DNA from: Neomegalonema sp.
GTDB taxonomy: Bacteria; Pseudomonadota; Alphaproteobacteria; Rhodobacterales; Rhodobacteraceae
Direction: 5' to 3'
Assembly: GCA_022760435.1 (NCBI GenBank)
Contig: JALEFY010000006.1
Location: forward strand, 1 to 64,000
Length of the DNA: 64,000 nucleotides
Position 1 is the first letter of the stretch. Each line of letters begins with the position of its first letter. A program made the translations under genes and the position numbers. Of this stretch, positions 48,154 through 56,792 are shown in pieces. A model generated the notes under the pieces. It had not been told where the DNA came from, ran no database searches, and saw only the letters and a list, made by a program, of their open reading frames with translations.

Positions 48154-48204
48154 CTAGACCACCCCGTCTCCGACACGCATTCCTACTACGAGAATCGATT
48201 TCAT
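48154..48204 (-). CDS. ilv operon leader peptide
   Basis: A 16-codon frame, MKSILVVGMRVGDGVV, with GAAGGAAGAA as ribosome-binding site. Seven of its 16 residues are Ile, Leu or Val, the end products of the pathway. It is followed 30 bp later by a terminator hairpin and then ilvI. This is the standard layout of translation-controlled attenuation: stalling at branched-chain codons would favour read-through. Confidence 0.85.
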   Translation of the reverse strand: MKSILVVGMRVGDGVV

Positions 48205-48254
48205 GGTTCTTCCTTCAGTTCTGCCCGCTTTGTTAGAACGCGCTCAAACGCAGG

Positions 48255-49259
48255 TCAACGCTGCGGTTGTAAAATTTTCAACGCCTGCGCCGCGAGGGCC
48301 TCGGGGGTTCCGGGGACGAGCGGCACCCAGGCGGCCATGCGTTTGCGAAACCAGGTCTGTTGGCGCTTGGCATATTGGCCGGTGGCGATCACCGCCGCCT
48401 GGCAAGCATCCTCGAGGCTGACATTGCCGCGCCTGAAAGCGATCAGCTCGGCGGCGCCAAGTGCCTGCATGGAAGGCGCGCTCTCGGGCAGGCCGAGCGC
48501 CATGATCCGGTCGACTTCCTCCAGCGCGCCGTGAGCGATCATTTTCTCGAACCGCGTGGCAATGCGCCTGCGCAGGATCTCGCGCTCCGGCGTCAGGACC
48601 AGAGCAAGCGCGGTATCCAGAGGGAGCAGGGGGGGCGGGGTTCGCGCGGCCCAGGCGGCCATGCCGATGCCACTCGCGCGCAAGACCTCGATCGCTCGCA
48701 TGACCCGGCGCGGATTGGCTCGATCGATCCGGGCGGCGGTCTCGGGGTCGTGCTCATCGAGTTCCGCCAGCAGGGGCGCGAGCCCGTCTTGTGCGCAGCG
48801 GGCGGTGACCGCATCGCGGATTGCGGGCGCGACGGGGGGGATCTGCGCCAGCCCTTCAGTCAGTGCCCGGAAACAGAGGCCGGTGCCGCCGACGATGATC
48901 GGCAGTTTGTTCTCGTCGCGGCAAGCCTCGAGCACCAACGCCGTCTCGCGCAGCCAATGGCCAACCGAATAATCAAGCCGCTGCGGGCTGACATGACCAT
49001 AAAGGCGGTGCGGCGCGGCGGCGAGGTCTTCGGGTCCGGGACGGGCGGTGAGGATCGACCAGAGATCGTAGACCTGAAGCGCGTCAGCATTGATGACCAC
49101 CCCGTCGAGCGTCCGCGCCAGTTCGAGCGCCAGCGCCGACTTGCCTGAAGCGGTCGGCCCGGCAATCAGGATCGCGCGAGGGGCGGTTTGGACAGGAGGA
49201 TGGGCTGGGGAGACGGCGGGTGAGTGGGCAGGGGAGGGGCGATCTTCGTCCATTTTCAT
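48255..49259 (-). CDS. miaA: tRNA dimethylallyltransferase
   Basis: 334 aa. P-loop IAGPTASGKSALALELA near residue 33, INADALQVYDLWSILTARP (where most have DSxQ(V/I)Y), GGTGLCFRALTEG and the RxNPRRVMRAIEV helix, ending with KRQQTWFRKR. It adds the isopentenyl group to A37 of tRNAs that read UNN codons. A 20-residue Pro/Ala-rich extension precedes the usual start, so the true start may be slightly later. Confidence 0.93.
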   Translation of the reverse strand: MKMDEDRPSPAHSPAVSPAHPPVQTAPRAILIAGPTASGKSALALELARTLDGVVINADALQVYDLWSILTARPGPEDLAAAPHRLYGHVSPQRLDYSVGHWLRETALVLEACRDENKLPIIVGGTGLCFRALTEGLAQIPPVAPAIRDAVTARCAQDGLAPLLAELDEHDPETAARIDRANPRRVMRAIEVLRASGIGMAAWAARTPPPLLPLDTALALVLTPEREILRRRIATRFEKMIAHGALEEVDRIMALGLPESAPSMQALGAAELIAFRRGNVSLEDACQAAVIATGQYAKRQQTWFRKRMAAWVPLVPGTPEALAAQALKILQPQR

Positions 49260-49464
49260 TGTTAATTCCAGCCATATTCCCGGCGAAATTTGTCTCAGAT
49301 TGGGTTACGCAGGAGTAACGGGAGAATCTTGCTTTGCAAACCCGGCTGCCAAGACGCGCCGCGCTTGGATTATCGGGTTTTGGATCGTCGGGATACTGTC
49401 TGGGGAGGGCAGAGACCGGAAGGACCTTACCCCTTGGGGGAAAGGCCAGGATTGGAGGGATCGC

Positions 49465-49872
49465 ATGAGCGTCAAAGTCAATCGAGTGCGCGAATCCTAT
49501 GCCGCATTGGCTCGGCAGCGGAGCGCTTTTTTGCTTTCACCCAAAGTTGCCCAAACCGCTTTGCCAGGGCAGATGACGGAACTCAGCTTCGCCGTCGCCA
49601 TTGCTTTCAGCCTCGACGAGGCTTCCAAGAGCATCGAGCCTGTGGAAGCCTGGGCCTATATGGACAGCGACAGCGCGCCGGGCGATCTGGAGGCGGAATT
49701 GGCCGAGGATGTGCAGCACAATGCCATCGAGCCTGCCACCGACATGATCGGCGCCGCGCCCGCGCTCGACCCGACCATGTACGAGCAAGCGCTGGCGCGT
49801 TTCGCCGAAGAGCAGGCCGAGGAAGACTTCGACCCGGATATGCCGGTGCAGTATAATCTCGACTATACCTGA
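49465..49872 (+). CDS. Hypothetical acidic protein
   Basis: 135 aa from ATG 49465, with TTGGAGGGA upstream. The first 30 residues are basic (SVKVNRVRESYAALARQRSA); the rest is strongly acidic (AELAEDVQHN; EEQAEEDFDPDMPV). No signal, membrane segment or recognised domain. It is monocistronic, before the rpsB promoter. Confidence 0.6.
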   Translation: MSVKVNRVRESYAALARQRSAFLLSPKVAQTALPGQMTELSFAVAIAFSLDEASKSIEPVEAWAYMDSDSAPGDLEAELAEDVQHNAIEPATDMIGAAPALDPTMYEQALARFAEEQAEEDFDPDMPVQYNLDYT

Positions 49873-49964
49873 GCGCGGATCATTCTGTCAGCGACGCGGG
49901 TAAGCTCTGCCAGGCTCTGCGACGGGCTGCGAGGGGCGATCTTTGCCTGGTTTTGATCTTTGGC

Positions 49965-49993
49965 TTGCATTTTAGGCCAGAGCCGCCTATTAG
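49965..49993 (+). promoter_or_regulatory. Putative sigma70 promoter of rpsB
   Basis: -35 TTGCAT (49965-49970), 17-bp spacer, -10 TATTAG (49988-49993). Transcription would start near 50000 and leave a leader of about 115 nt with a GC hairpin, the usual place for S2 autogenous control. Confidence 0.6.
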
Positions 49994-50117
49994 CGCCGCT
50001 ACTTCACACGCGAAGCCCCGGGTGCGCAGTTTTGCTCGCCCACCGGTTGGGCCGGTCCCTTCGAGGCCGGCTCTCTTTGTTTCGCGGCGGATAAACCGGA
50101 AAGTAGTGAGATAAAAT

Positions 50118-50924
50118 ATGGCTCTGCCTGAATTCACGATGCGTCAGCTTCTTGAAGCTGGTGTGCACTTTGGTCACCAGACCCACCGTTGGAACCCGCT
50201 CATGGCGCAGTATATCCATGGCGATCGCAACGGGATCCATGTCATCGACCTGACCCAGACCGTTCCGATGCTGCATCAGGCGCTCGTCGCTGTGCAGCAG
50301 ACCGTTGCCAAGGGCGGCCGGGTGTTGTTCGTCGGCACCAAGCGCCAGGCGCAAAAGGCGGTTGCCGAAGCCGCCGAGCGCAGCGCGCAGTATTTCATCA
50401 ACCACCGCTGGATGGGCGGCACCCTGACCAACTGGACGACTGTCTCCAAGTCGATCCAGACCATGAAAAAGGTCGAGGAGCAGCTCACTGCGGATGCGGG
50501 CTTCACCAAGAAGGAACGCCTGCAACTCGATCGTCAGCGCGAAAAGCTGGTGATGACGCTTGGCGGGATCCGCGATCTGGGTGGCAAGCCGGATCTGCTG
50601 TTCGTGATCGACACCAACAAGGAAGAGCTGGCGATCCAGGAAGCCAACAAGCTGAAGATCCCGGTGGTGGCGATTGTCGATACCAATTGCTCGCCCAAGG
50701 GCATCACCTACCCGATCCCGGGCAATGATGACGCAGCGCGTGCGATCTCGCTCTATTGCGATCTGATTGCCCGTGCCGCGCTCGATGGTATGCAGCAGCA
50801 GCTCGGCTCGGCCGGGATCGATCTGGGTGCGTTCGAGGATGCTGGTGAAGAACTGGCTGAGATCGAAGCTTCGGCAGAAGAAGCACCGGCGGCGGATACC
50901 CCGGCAGCCGAGGCCGAGCAGTAA
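50118..50924 (+). CDS. rpsB: 30S ribosomal protein S2
   Basis: 268 aa. It begins [20 protein letters not shown], as alphaproteobacterial S2 does, with THRWNPLM, the coiled-coil hairpin ([14 protein letters not shown]), [20 protein letters not shown] and [17 protein letters not shown]. An Ala/Glu-rich tail of about 35 residues follows. It is upstream of tsf as in most bacteria. Confidence 0.98.
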   Translation: MALPEFTMRQLLEAGVHFGHQTHRWNPLMAQYIHGDRNGIHVIDLTQTVPMLHQALVAVQQTVAKGGRVLFVGTKRQAQKAVAEAAERSAQYFINHRWMGGTLTNWTTVSKSIQTMKKVEEQLTADAGFTKKERLQLDRQREKLVMTLGGIRDLGGKPDLLFVIDTNKEELAIQEANKLKIPVVAIVDTNCSPKGITYPIPGNDDAARAISLYCDLIARAALDGMQQQLGSAGIDLGAFEDAGEELAEIEASAEEAPAADTPAAEAEQ

Positions 50925-51243
50925 GCGTTCGGTCTTCGATCGCTCGAAGACAAGGGTAACCGGACCGGCGCGATGCGCCGGCCGGGCTGGCGCTTCGGGG
51001 GGAGCAATCTGTCGCGGCCCATTCGCCGGGCTTTCCCCCTTGGCGCCTCCATTAAGACAGTTTTGCGACGGTCGTGGCAGTTGCGCCGCGGCTAAGCCTG
51101 TGTCAGCAAGCGCGCGAGAGCGCCCGGCCCAAGTCGGTTTCCATGGCGGTATCCATCGCGGTCCCCAGGAAGTTTCGAACTTTGGTGAACGGCGTTGACT
51201 TGTGTCGCGTCGCTGACGCGTAAGATCGGTGAGGAGCACTTCA
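50925..51243. other. rpsB-tsf intergenic region
   Basis: No credible gene. It has a hairpin CCGGCGC-GAT-GCGCCGG (about 50966-50982) after rpsB without a T-tract. A small CGCGTC-GCT-GACGCG hairpin (51206-51220) lies just before the tsf ribosome-binding site. TTGACT at 51195 and TAAGAT at 51221 are 20 bp apart, too far for a good promoter. Confidence 0.5.
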
Positions 51244-52161
51244 ATGGCTGAGATCACGGCAGCACTGGTGAAAGAACTGCGCGAGAAGACGGGCGCAGGC
51301 ATGATGGACAGCAAAAAAGCGCTGGCCGAAAATGGCGGCGACATGGAAGCCGCTGTCGATTGGCTGCGCGCGAAGGGCATTGCCAAGGCCGCCAAGAAGG
51401 CAAGCCGCGTTGCCGCCGAAGGTCTGGTTGCCGTCGCGGTCGATGGCACCGTTGGCGCCGTTGTCGAAGTCAACTCCGAAACCGACTTCGTGGCTCGTAA
51501 CGAAGACTTCCAGAAAATGGTCGGTGAGATCGCCCAGGTCGCGCTCGGCGTCGAGGGTGACACCGAGGCTCTGCTGGCGGCGAAGATCCCGTCTTCGGGC
51601 AAGTCGGTCGAAGAGCATGTGAAAGACCAGGTCGCCACCATCGGCGAGAATATGTCGGTCCGCCGCTTCACCCGCCTTTCGGTCGATAAGGGTGTCGTTG
51701 CCAGCTATGTCCACAATGCTGTTGCGCCGGGCATGGGCAAGATCGGCGTTTTGGTTGCGCTTCAGGGTGATGGCGATGCTGACGCATATGAAGCGCTCGG
51801 CAAGCAGATCTGCATGCATATCGCGGCGACCAGCCCTGCTTCGCTGTCGGAGAAAGATCTGGATCCCGCCCTCGTCGAGCGTGAAAAGCAGGTTCTGACT
51901 GATCAGGCGCGCGAGTCGGGCAAGCCGGACAATGTGATCGAGAAAATGATCGTCGGCCGGATGAACAAGTTTTATCAGGAAGTGTGCCTGCTCAAGCAAG
52001 CCTTCGTCATCAACCCGGATCTGACGGTTGAGAAAGCGATTGCGGAAGGTGCCAAGGGTGCCGAACTGACCGCCTTCTCGCGCCTTGAAGTGGGCGAAGG
52101 GATCGAGAAAGAAGAGAGCGACTTCGCTGCAGAAGTCGCGGCGCAAGCCAAGCGTAGCTAA
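51244..52161 (+). CDS. tsf: Elongation factor Ts
   Basis: 305 aa from ATG 51244 (GAGGAG upstream); an in-frame ATG 15 bp earlier is less likely. The N-terminal UBA-like region [20 protein letters not shown], the core signature [11 protein letters not shown], and two further EF-Ts core repeats are visible. It is the guanine-nucleotide exchange factor of EF-Tu. Confidence 0.98.
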   Translation: MAEITAALVKELREKTGAGMMDSKKALAENGGDMEAAVDWLRAKGIAKAAKKASRVAAEGLVAVAVDGTVGAVVEVNSETDFVARNEDFQKMVGEIAQVALGVEGDTEALLAAKIPSSGKSVEEHVKDQVATIGENMSVRRFTRLSVDKGVVASYVHNAVAPGMGKIGVLVALQGDGDADAYEALGKQICMHIAATSPASLSEKDLDPALVEREKQVLTDQARESGKPDNVIEKMIVGRMNKFYQEVCLLKQAFVINPDLTVEKAIAEGAKGAELTAFSRLEVGEGIEKEESDFAAEVAAQAKRS

Positions 52162-52539
52162 GCGGTTTGCCGCCTGGCTGAGCAAATCGCTCTGAGAATG
52201 TTTGGGATCGCCGCGAAGAGATTCGTGGCGATTTTCATTTGAACGGTGGAACATCCCGAAGCGAATTCGCACCTGCGAAGGTTCTCGTTCGGTTGACTTC
52301 GCGCATGCAGCATCGTCATCACGCCCGAAGCGCTGTTGTTTTTATGCCGAAAATCCCACCCAACTCCGTTTACGATAGGCGCCTTCGCGACTGCGATAGG
52401 GCTTAACGGGTTTACACGCCAAGGATTGTGCTCAAAAATGCGTGAAAGAGTTGCCGACCCTTGGCAACGAAGCGCGAGGCGATCCGGGCAAGTTTGTCCT
52501 TTGTCCTGATCCTGGCGCGGGGACAGATTGGGGACTGGG
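52162..52539. other. Intergenic region after tsf
   Basis: No credible gene. The tsf terminator is at 52207-52240. The remainder is 300 bp of moderate GC without a promoter I could identify, leading to the secreted pectate-lyase-like gene. Confidence 0.6.
52207..52240 (+). terminator. Terminator after tsf
   Basis: ATCGCCGCGAA / TTCGTGGCGAT (one G-T pair) with a GAGA loop, then TTTCATTT, 45 bp after the tsf stop. Confidence 0.75.
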
Positions 52540-53844
52540 ATGATCGGGTTGCAAACGCGCATTCGATTGCGGTGGCGTGCAGGCTTGCTGGCAGCGGCGC
52601 TAACACTCGTCTTCACTTCCATCGCTTCCGCACAGAATGCCTGTCCGTTAACCCCGGATCTGAGCCGCAGCGGGGCGGACGAGGCTGTGATTGCCCGCGA
52701 TCTCGGGGCGATGCACGGATTTGCCAAATTGGCCGGCACAACCGGGGGCAATGGCCGCGGCACCTTCGTGGTCAGCAATGGCAGCGACAACCCGACCTCC
52801 CCGGCGGCAGGGTCCTTGCGTGCGGCGATCGAGGCAGCGCGCCAAGCCGGGGGCGGGATCATCGTCTTCGAGAACGCATCTGCCTCCAATCTGAACATCA
52901 CGCTTCAGGATCAGATCCGGGTCCCTTCCAACACCACGATCGATGGCGGCTGCGCCCGGGTATCGGTGAGTGGGCGCGAAGATATCTCGCTCTTCCGGCT
53001 GGACGGGGTCGAGAATGTCATCATCCGGCGCTTGCGGATGCGCAAGACGACCGAGTGTCAGGCTGGCCGCGATGAAGATGGCGTCTGTCTGCTCGAGCAG
53101 GACGCGGTGTTTGTGAAGGCGCCGGTCGACAAGGTCTGGATTGCGCAGAATACCTTCAGCCAATGCGGCGATGGCTGCGTGGATATCGCTGCTGTCGATC
53201 CGGTGACGCAGGTCATGCGGGCGACCGTCGCCTTCAATCGGTTCCAGTCGCATAACAAGGTGATGCTGATCGGCGATATCTCCTGCCTGACCATCGCCAA
53301 GGCCGTACCCGATTGCCTGCTTAGTGCCTCTGCCGAACTGACGATTTTCGTCACGATCGAGCGCAACGCATTCGTGAACACTACTCAACGCCATCCCAAA
53401 GCGGTGAGTCGCACCTATATCCATAGTTCGGGAAATGTGCTGTTCACGGCGCCCTATACCTATGCCAATGGCCGTGTGGGGTCCAATTACGGGATGCTTG
53501 CCGCCAGCGGCGCGCGGATATTGTCTGAGTATGACATCATCCGCCCTTTGCAGATCCAGCGCGAGAGCATGGGCATCTATGCCTTGACCGAGCCTCGTCA
53601 GGCGATCTCGGCCACGACCTATAGCGAAGGGCCGGCTGCCACGCGGATCGTCGGCGGCAATTTCCTGCGCTCGGTGACCAATGTCCAGAATGCGCCGGCG
53701 CTGGTTGCAGATCCGCCTTATTCGGATGTTGTGAAGCCGAAATTCGGTTCGAACAATGTCTTTGCGGCCGGACGCCATGCGCAATGTGTGCTCGCGCGCG
53801 TGGGCCATGAGCCGCAAGTGGATCCATCGGTGGCGTGTCGTTAG
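52540..53844 (+). CDS. Secreted pectate-lyase-like (PL1 superfamily) beta-helix protein
   Basis: 434 aa from ATG 52540. Signal peptide to about residue 31 (LLAAALTLVFTSIASA-QNA). The mature protein is a right-handed beta-helix of PL1 type: SLRAAIEAARQAGGGIIVFE, the asparagine turn PSNTTIDGG, NVIIRRLRMR, WIAQNTFSQCGDGCVDIAA (compare the WIDH and DG-D calcium site of pectate lyases) and AFNRFQSHNKVMLIGD. Cysteines suggest disulfides. The His of WIDH is Gln here, so the substrate may not be pectate. It stands before a polysaccharide locus and may trim or release that polymer. Confidence 0.8.
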   Translation: MIGLQTRIRLRWRAGLLAAALTLVFTSIASAQNACPLTPDLSRSGADEAVIARDLGAMHGFAKLAGTTGGNGRGTFVVSNGSDNPTSPAAGSLRAAIEAARQAGGGIIVFENASASNLNITLQDQIRVPSNTTIDGGCARVSVSGREDISLFRLDGVENVIIRRLRMRKTTECQAGRDEDGVCLLEQDAVFVKAPVDKVWIAQNTFSQCGDGCVDIAAVDPVTQVMRATVAFNRFQSHNKVMLIGDISCLTIAKAVPDCLLSASAELTIFVTIERNAFVNTTQRHPKAVSRTYIHSSGNVLFTAPYTYANGRVGSNYGMLAASGARILSEYDIIRPLQIQRESMGIYALTEPRQAISATTYSEGPAATRIVGGNFLRSVTNVQNAPALVADPPYSDVVKPKFGSNNVFAAGRHAQCVLARVGHEPQVDPSVACR

Positions 53845-53860
53845 CGGGTGCGGGAGAGCG

Positions 53861-53886
53861 GCGCGCCTCTTGCAAGAGAGGGCGCG
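53861..53886 (+). terminator. Imperfect hairpin after the lyase-like gene
   Basis: CGCGCCTCTT / AAGAGAGGGCGCG, 20 bp after the stop. The stem is strong but there is no T-run. Confidence 0.4.
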
Positions 53887-54046
53887 AGGCGATGGCAGGC
53901 GGTGGATTGTCCTGATCTGATGCGCGCAACGGCGCGGCTGACGTCAGGTTGGGAAGATCGGCGGCGGGTCATTGTGAGTTTCGTTTGTGGGTGAGAATGC
54001 GCGGGTTCAGGGGAGCGCATTGTCTCGAAAACCAGGGAGTTAGGAT

Positions 54047-56614
54047 ATGTCGCCGTTTCGCGTTTCTGCTATTGGAAGCTGCCGGATCCACACCCCACTG
54101 CGCCAGATGAGCGCGCGTCACTGGTTCGATTTCAACAATCGCCGCAGTTTTGGTTTTACGCATACCACGAAAGAAGCGCTCCAACAGGCTCGGTTCCTGA
54201 TGGAGGATTACGACGTCCCCGAAGAGCTGATCCCCTTCATCTGTCCCAACAAGACCTTTGAAGCGCTGGTTGAGAAAAAACACCCCAAATCGGACCTCTA
54301 TGTGCTCGAGATCTGCTCGGGTAAGGAATTCAGCTATGAGGGCCACTCGGTCCAGCTCAATTACATGAAGGTCTATTACAAGCAGCTCTTCAAGAATACT
54401 GATTGGAGCGTGCCCTTCTGGTCATCGGTAAAGGCGAATGACTTTGAGGAGCGTAATCGCCTGCTGGAGCAGAACCCGCTTTTCCAGAAGCTCGATGGTT
54501 TCGATCAGGAGTTCTTGCGCGGTGTTCAGCTTTCCTCGGTGACGCGGGAGAGTGTTTGGGAGGATCTGGCGATCCTCAAGGACATGCTGGGCGAGATCTT
54601 GCTGGTGACGCATTTTGATGCACGGACCGAAGCGGGCAATCGCCTGCCGGATCGGAGCGCCCTGATCAAACTCACCCATGAGGCGGGAGCGGCCTTCAAC
54701 TTGCCGGTTTATGATCCGACCCCATTGATGGAGAGCGCCGGTCAAGAGAACGCGCTCGATGACAATGGCCGCGATCTGACCCATTACGCGCCGGACTTTA
54801 CCGAGGTTGTCGGTCAGCAAATGTTCGATCTCTATATCGGTGCTCGCATGGAGATGCATCGCGAGGGCGAGGACAATCGCGTGGCAGAGATCGGCCAGCC
54901 CTTCACCGGCCTTGCGCCGGATTTCTGGGCGGAGATCGAGCAGAACCTGAAGAATAACGAATATCGCTATGTCGAGGCGGCGCTGCGTGATCGCTTGTCG
55001 ATGCTGCCGGGGGATGCGTTGGCCAATGCCGGGCTTGGCCTGGCGCTGCACAAGAGCGGCGACAAGGAAGACGCGTTGGAGCCTTTCCAACTCGCCATGG
55101 CAGCGGGCCCGATGGCGCCGGACCATGCCGTTGTTGCGATGAAGAACTTCTATCACAACAAGCGCTATGCCGATGCAGCGGCCCTCGCGCGCGGTCTGCT
55201 GGTGCAGGACACCGATCAGGTCGATGCCCATTACACCATGGCTCGGCTGGCCAATCGTGTGAACAACACGAGGCTCGCGCTCGATCACTGGCTGATGCTC
55301 GCCAGCATCGTGCCCAAGGATGTCGAGCCGCAACTGCAATTGATGCGGATCTATGCGCGGATGAAGAACGATACCGAGGCGCAAAAGCGGGTCGACAAGG
55401 TGCTCGATATCGATCCGAGCAATCTTGAGGCGCTGCAACTGCGCAGCAAGCTCGCGGTTGAGCGGGGCGATCAGGCCAGTGCGCTGGAAAGCGCGGCGGC
55501 CCTGGCCTCCAGCGAACCGGAGACGGCATTGGCGCTCATGCAGGAGATCGTTTTCACCGGCAAGGTCGATACGGCCGCGGAATTTGCTGAAGAGATCTTC
55601 AATGCGGTGCCGGTTGAACTCGCCCCCGATCGCGACGCCTTCTCAGCGCAAGCGCTCTCGGCGGCGCTGCTGGCCGAGGAGAATGGCGATGATGAGATCG
55701 CGCTGAACCTGCACCGGGTCGCGCTGCGGGTCGCCCCGCAATCGGCTTCGGCGGCCAGGGCGCGCAAGCAGCTCATCGGCGATCGGCTCAAGGCGATCCA
55801 GCCGCTGAGCGATAGTGAGGCCTGGTCCGAGCTCGTGGCGCTCGCGCAGGGCGTGCTTGCGGATGATCCGGCGGCGACCAAGGCCAGCATCCATGGCGGG
55901 CGGGCGCTGATGAAGCTGGGCCGGGATGAAGAAGCCTTCCAGATGCTCTCCGCTGCGACCGGCTATGAGAGCGATAATGGCTGGCTGTGGCTCAATGTGG
56001 CTCGGGCGGCGATGATCACTGGCCGGTTGAGCGAGGCAGATTTCGCTTACGCACAGGTTCAGGCCTATCCGGTCGAGGGCAAGCCGCAATTCGATGAAGA
56101 GGCGCAGGCCAAACGCGCCGAATTGTCGAAGCTCGCTGTGGAGGCCGGAAAAAAGGCGCTTCAGAGCGACGATTATGAGCAAGCCTTTGAAAGCGCCGTG
56201 GTCCTGCGCCGCTCCGGTGAGAAATTCGCCGCAGAGGCAATCGCCGACAAGGCGCACAAGTCCTACAAGAAGCATCTGCAAGCGCTCTACAAGACCGACT
56301 TGCCAGCCGCGTTGGCACAGGCTCAGAAGGTGCTCGCCGTCGACCCGGAAAATGCCACCGCGCATCTGTTCGCCGGGCGGGTCCTCTCCAAGGTCAAGCG
56401 CTATCATGAGGCGCGCGACCATTGGCAGCTCCTCACCACGATGGAGCCCGATGTCTCGAAGCACTGGGTGCAGCTTGCCAAGTGCCACAAAAACTTGAAG
56501 GATTGGGACGAGTGCGCCAATGCGGCTCAACAGGCGCTGCGCATCGATGCCGATGAGGCGGAAGCTGCGGAGTTGCTGGAACGCGCCAATATGGAGATGA
56601 CGCCGGCGGCGTGA
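54047..56614 (+). CDS. GSC-motif (SGNH/WcbI-like) N-terminal domain fused to TPR repeats
   Basis: 855 aa, no signal peptide or membrane helix. Residues 1-280 start VSAIGSCRIHTPLRQM, a block resembling the GSC/GNC nucleophile motif of GSCFA and WcbI-type proteins in capsule loci. They continue through ILLVTHFDAR to a possible catalytic block DLTHYAPDFTEVVGQQMFDL. Residues 300-855 are at least a dozen TPR-like helical pairs (for example ALRDRLSMLPGDALANAGLG; AQKVLAVDPENATAHLFAGR). Family knowledge suggests acyl or other decoration of a polysaccharide, but this is inference. It is the first gene of a co-directional run to the end of the window. Confidence 0.7.
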   Translation: MSPFRVSAIGSCRIHTPLRQMSARHWFDFNNRRSFGFTHTTKEALQQARFLMEDYDVPEELIPFICPNKTFEALVEKKHPKSDLYVLEICSGKEFSYEGHSVQLNYMKVYYKQLFKNTDWSVPFWSSVKANDFEERNRLLEQNPLFQKLDGFDQEFLRGVQLSSVTRESVWEDLAILKDMLGEILLVTHFDARTEAGNRLPDRSALIKLTHEAGAAFNLPVYDPTPLMESAGQENALDDNGRDLTHYAPDFTEVVGQQMFDLYIGARMEMHREGEDNRVAEIGQPFTGLAPDFWAEIEQNLKNNEYRYVEAALRDRLSMLPGDALANAGLGLALHKSGDKEDALEPFQLAMAAGPMAPDHAVVAMKNFYHNKRYADAAALARGLLVQDTDQVDAHYTMARLANRVNNTRLALDHWLMLASIVPKDVEPQLQLMRIYARMKNDTEAQKRVDKVLDIDPSNLEALQLRSKLAVERGDQASALESAAALASSEPETALALMQEIVFTGKVDTAAEFAEEIFNAVPVELAPDRDAFSAQALSAALLAEENGDDEIALNLHRVALRVAPQSASAARARKQLIGDRLKAIQPLSDSEAWSELVALAQGVLADDPAATKASIHGGRALMKLGRDEEAFQMLSAATGYESDNGWLWLNVARAAMITGRLSEADFAYAQVQAYPVEGKPQFDEEAQAKRAELSKLAVEAGKKALQSDDYEQAFESAVVLRRSGEKFAAEAIADKAHKSYKKHLQALYKTDLPAALAQAQKVLAVDPENATAHLFAGRVLSKVKRYHEARDHWQLLTTMEPDVSKHWVQLAKCHKNLKDWDECANAAQQALRIDADEAEAAELLERANMEMTPAA

Positions 56615-56630
56615 TCCAAATGCGCTTAAA

Positions 56631-56658
56631 GCGGGAAATCGAAGGCTGCTTTTCCCGC
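56631..56658 (+). terminator. Hairpin between the two TPR genes
   Basis: GCGGGAAA / TTTCCCGC with a 12-nt loop. A second stem CCCCC-TCAATTT-GGGGG lies at 56714-56730. They may separate the transcripts or stabilise the ends. Confidence 0.45.
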
Positions 56659-56792
56659 GACTGTGTGTTGTGCTGGCTCAGAATGAGCCGGAAGTGACTG
56701 AGAAAGGGTCGTTTCCCCCTCAATTTGGGGGTGGCACGGCCCTTGCTCGGTAACTCCCATGACTGAGCGAAACAAAGTTGGGGAGATGTAAA

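Noticed and set aside
51195..51226. Strong internal promoter for tsf
   Set aside because: TTGACT and TAAGAT are 20 bp apart, outside the usual 16-18 bp spacing, so I kept it only as a remark.
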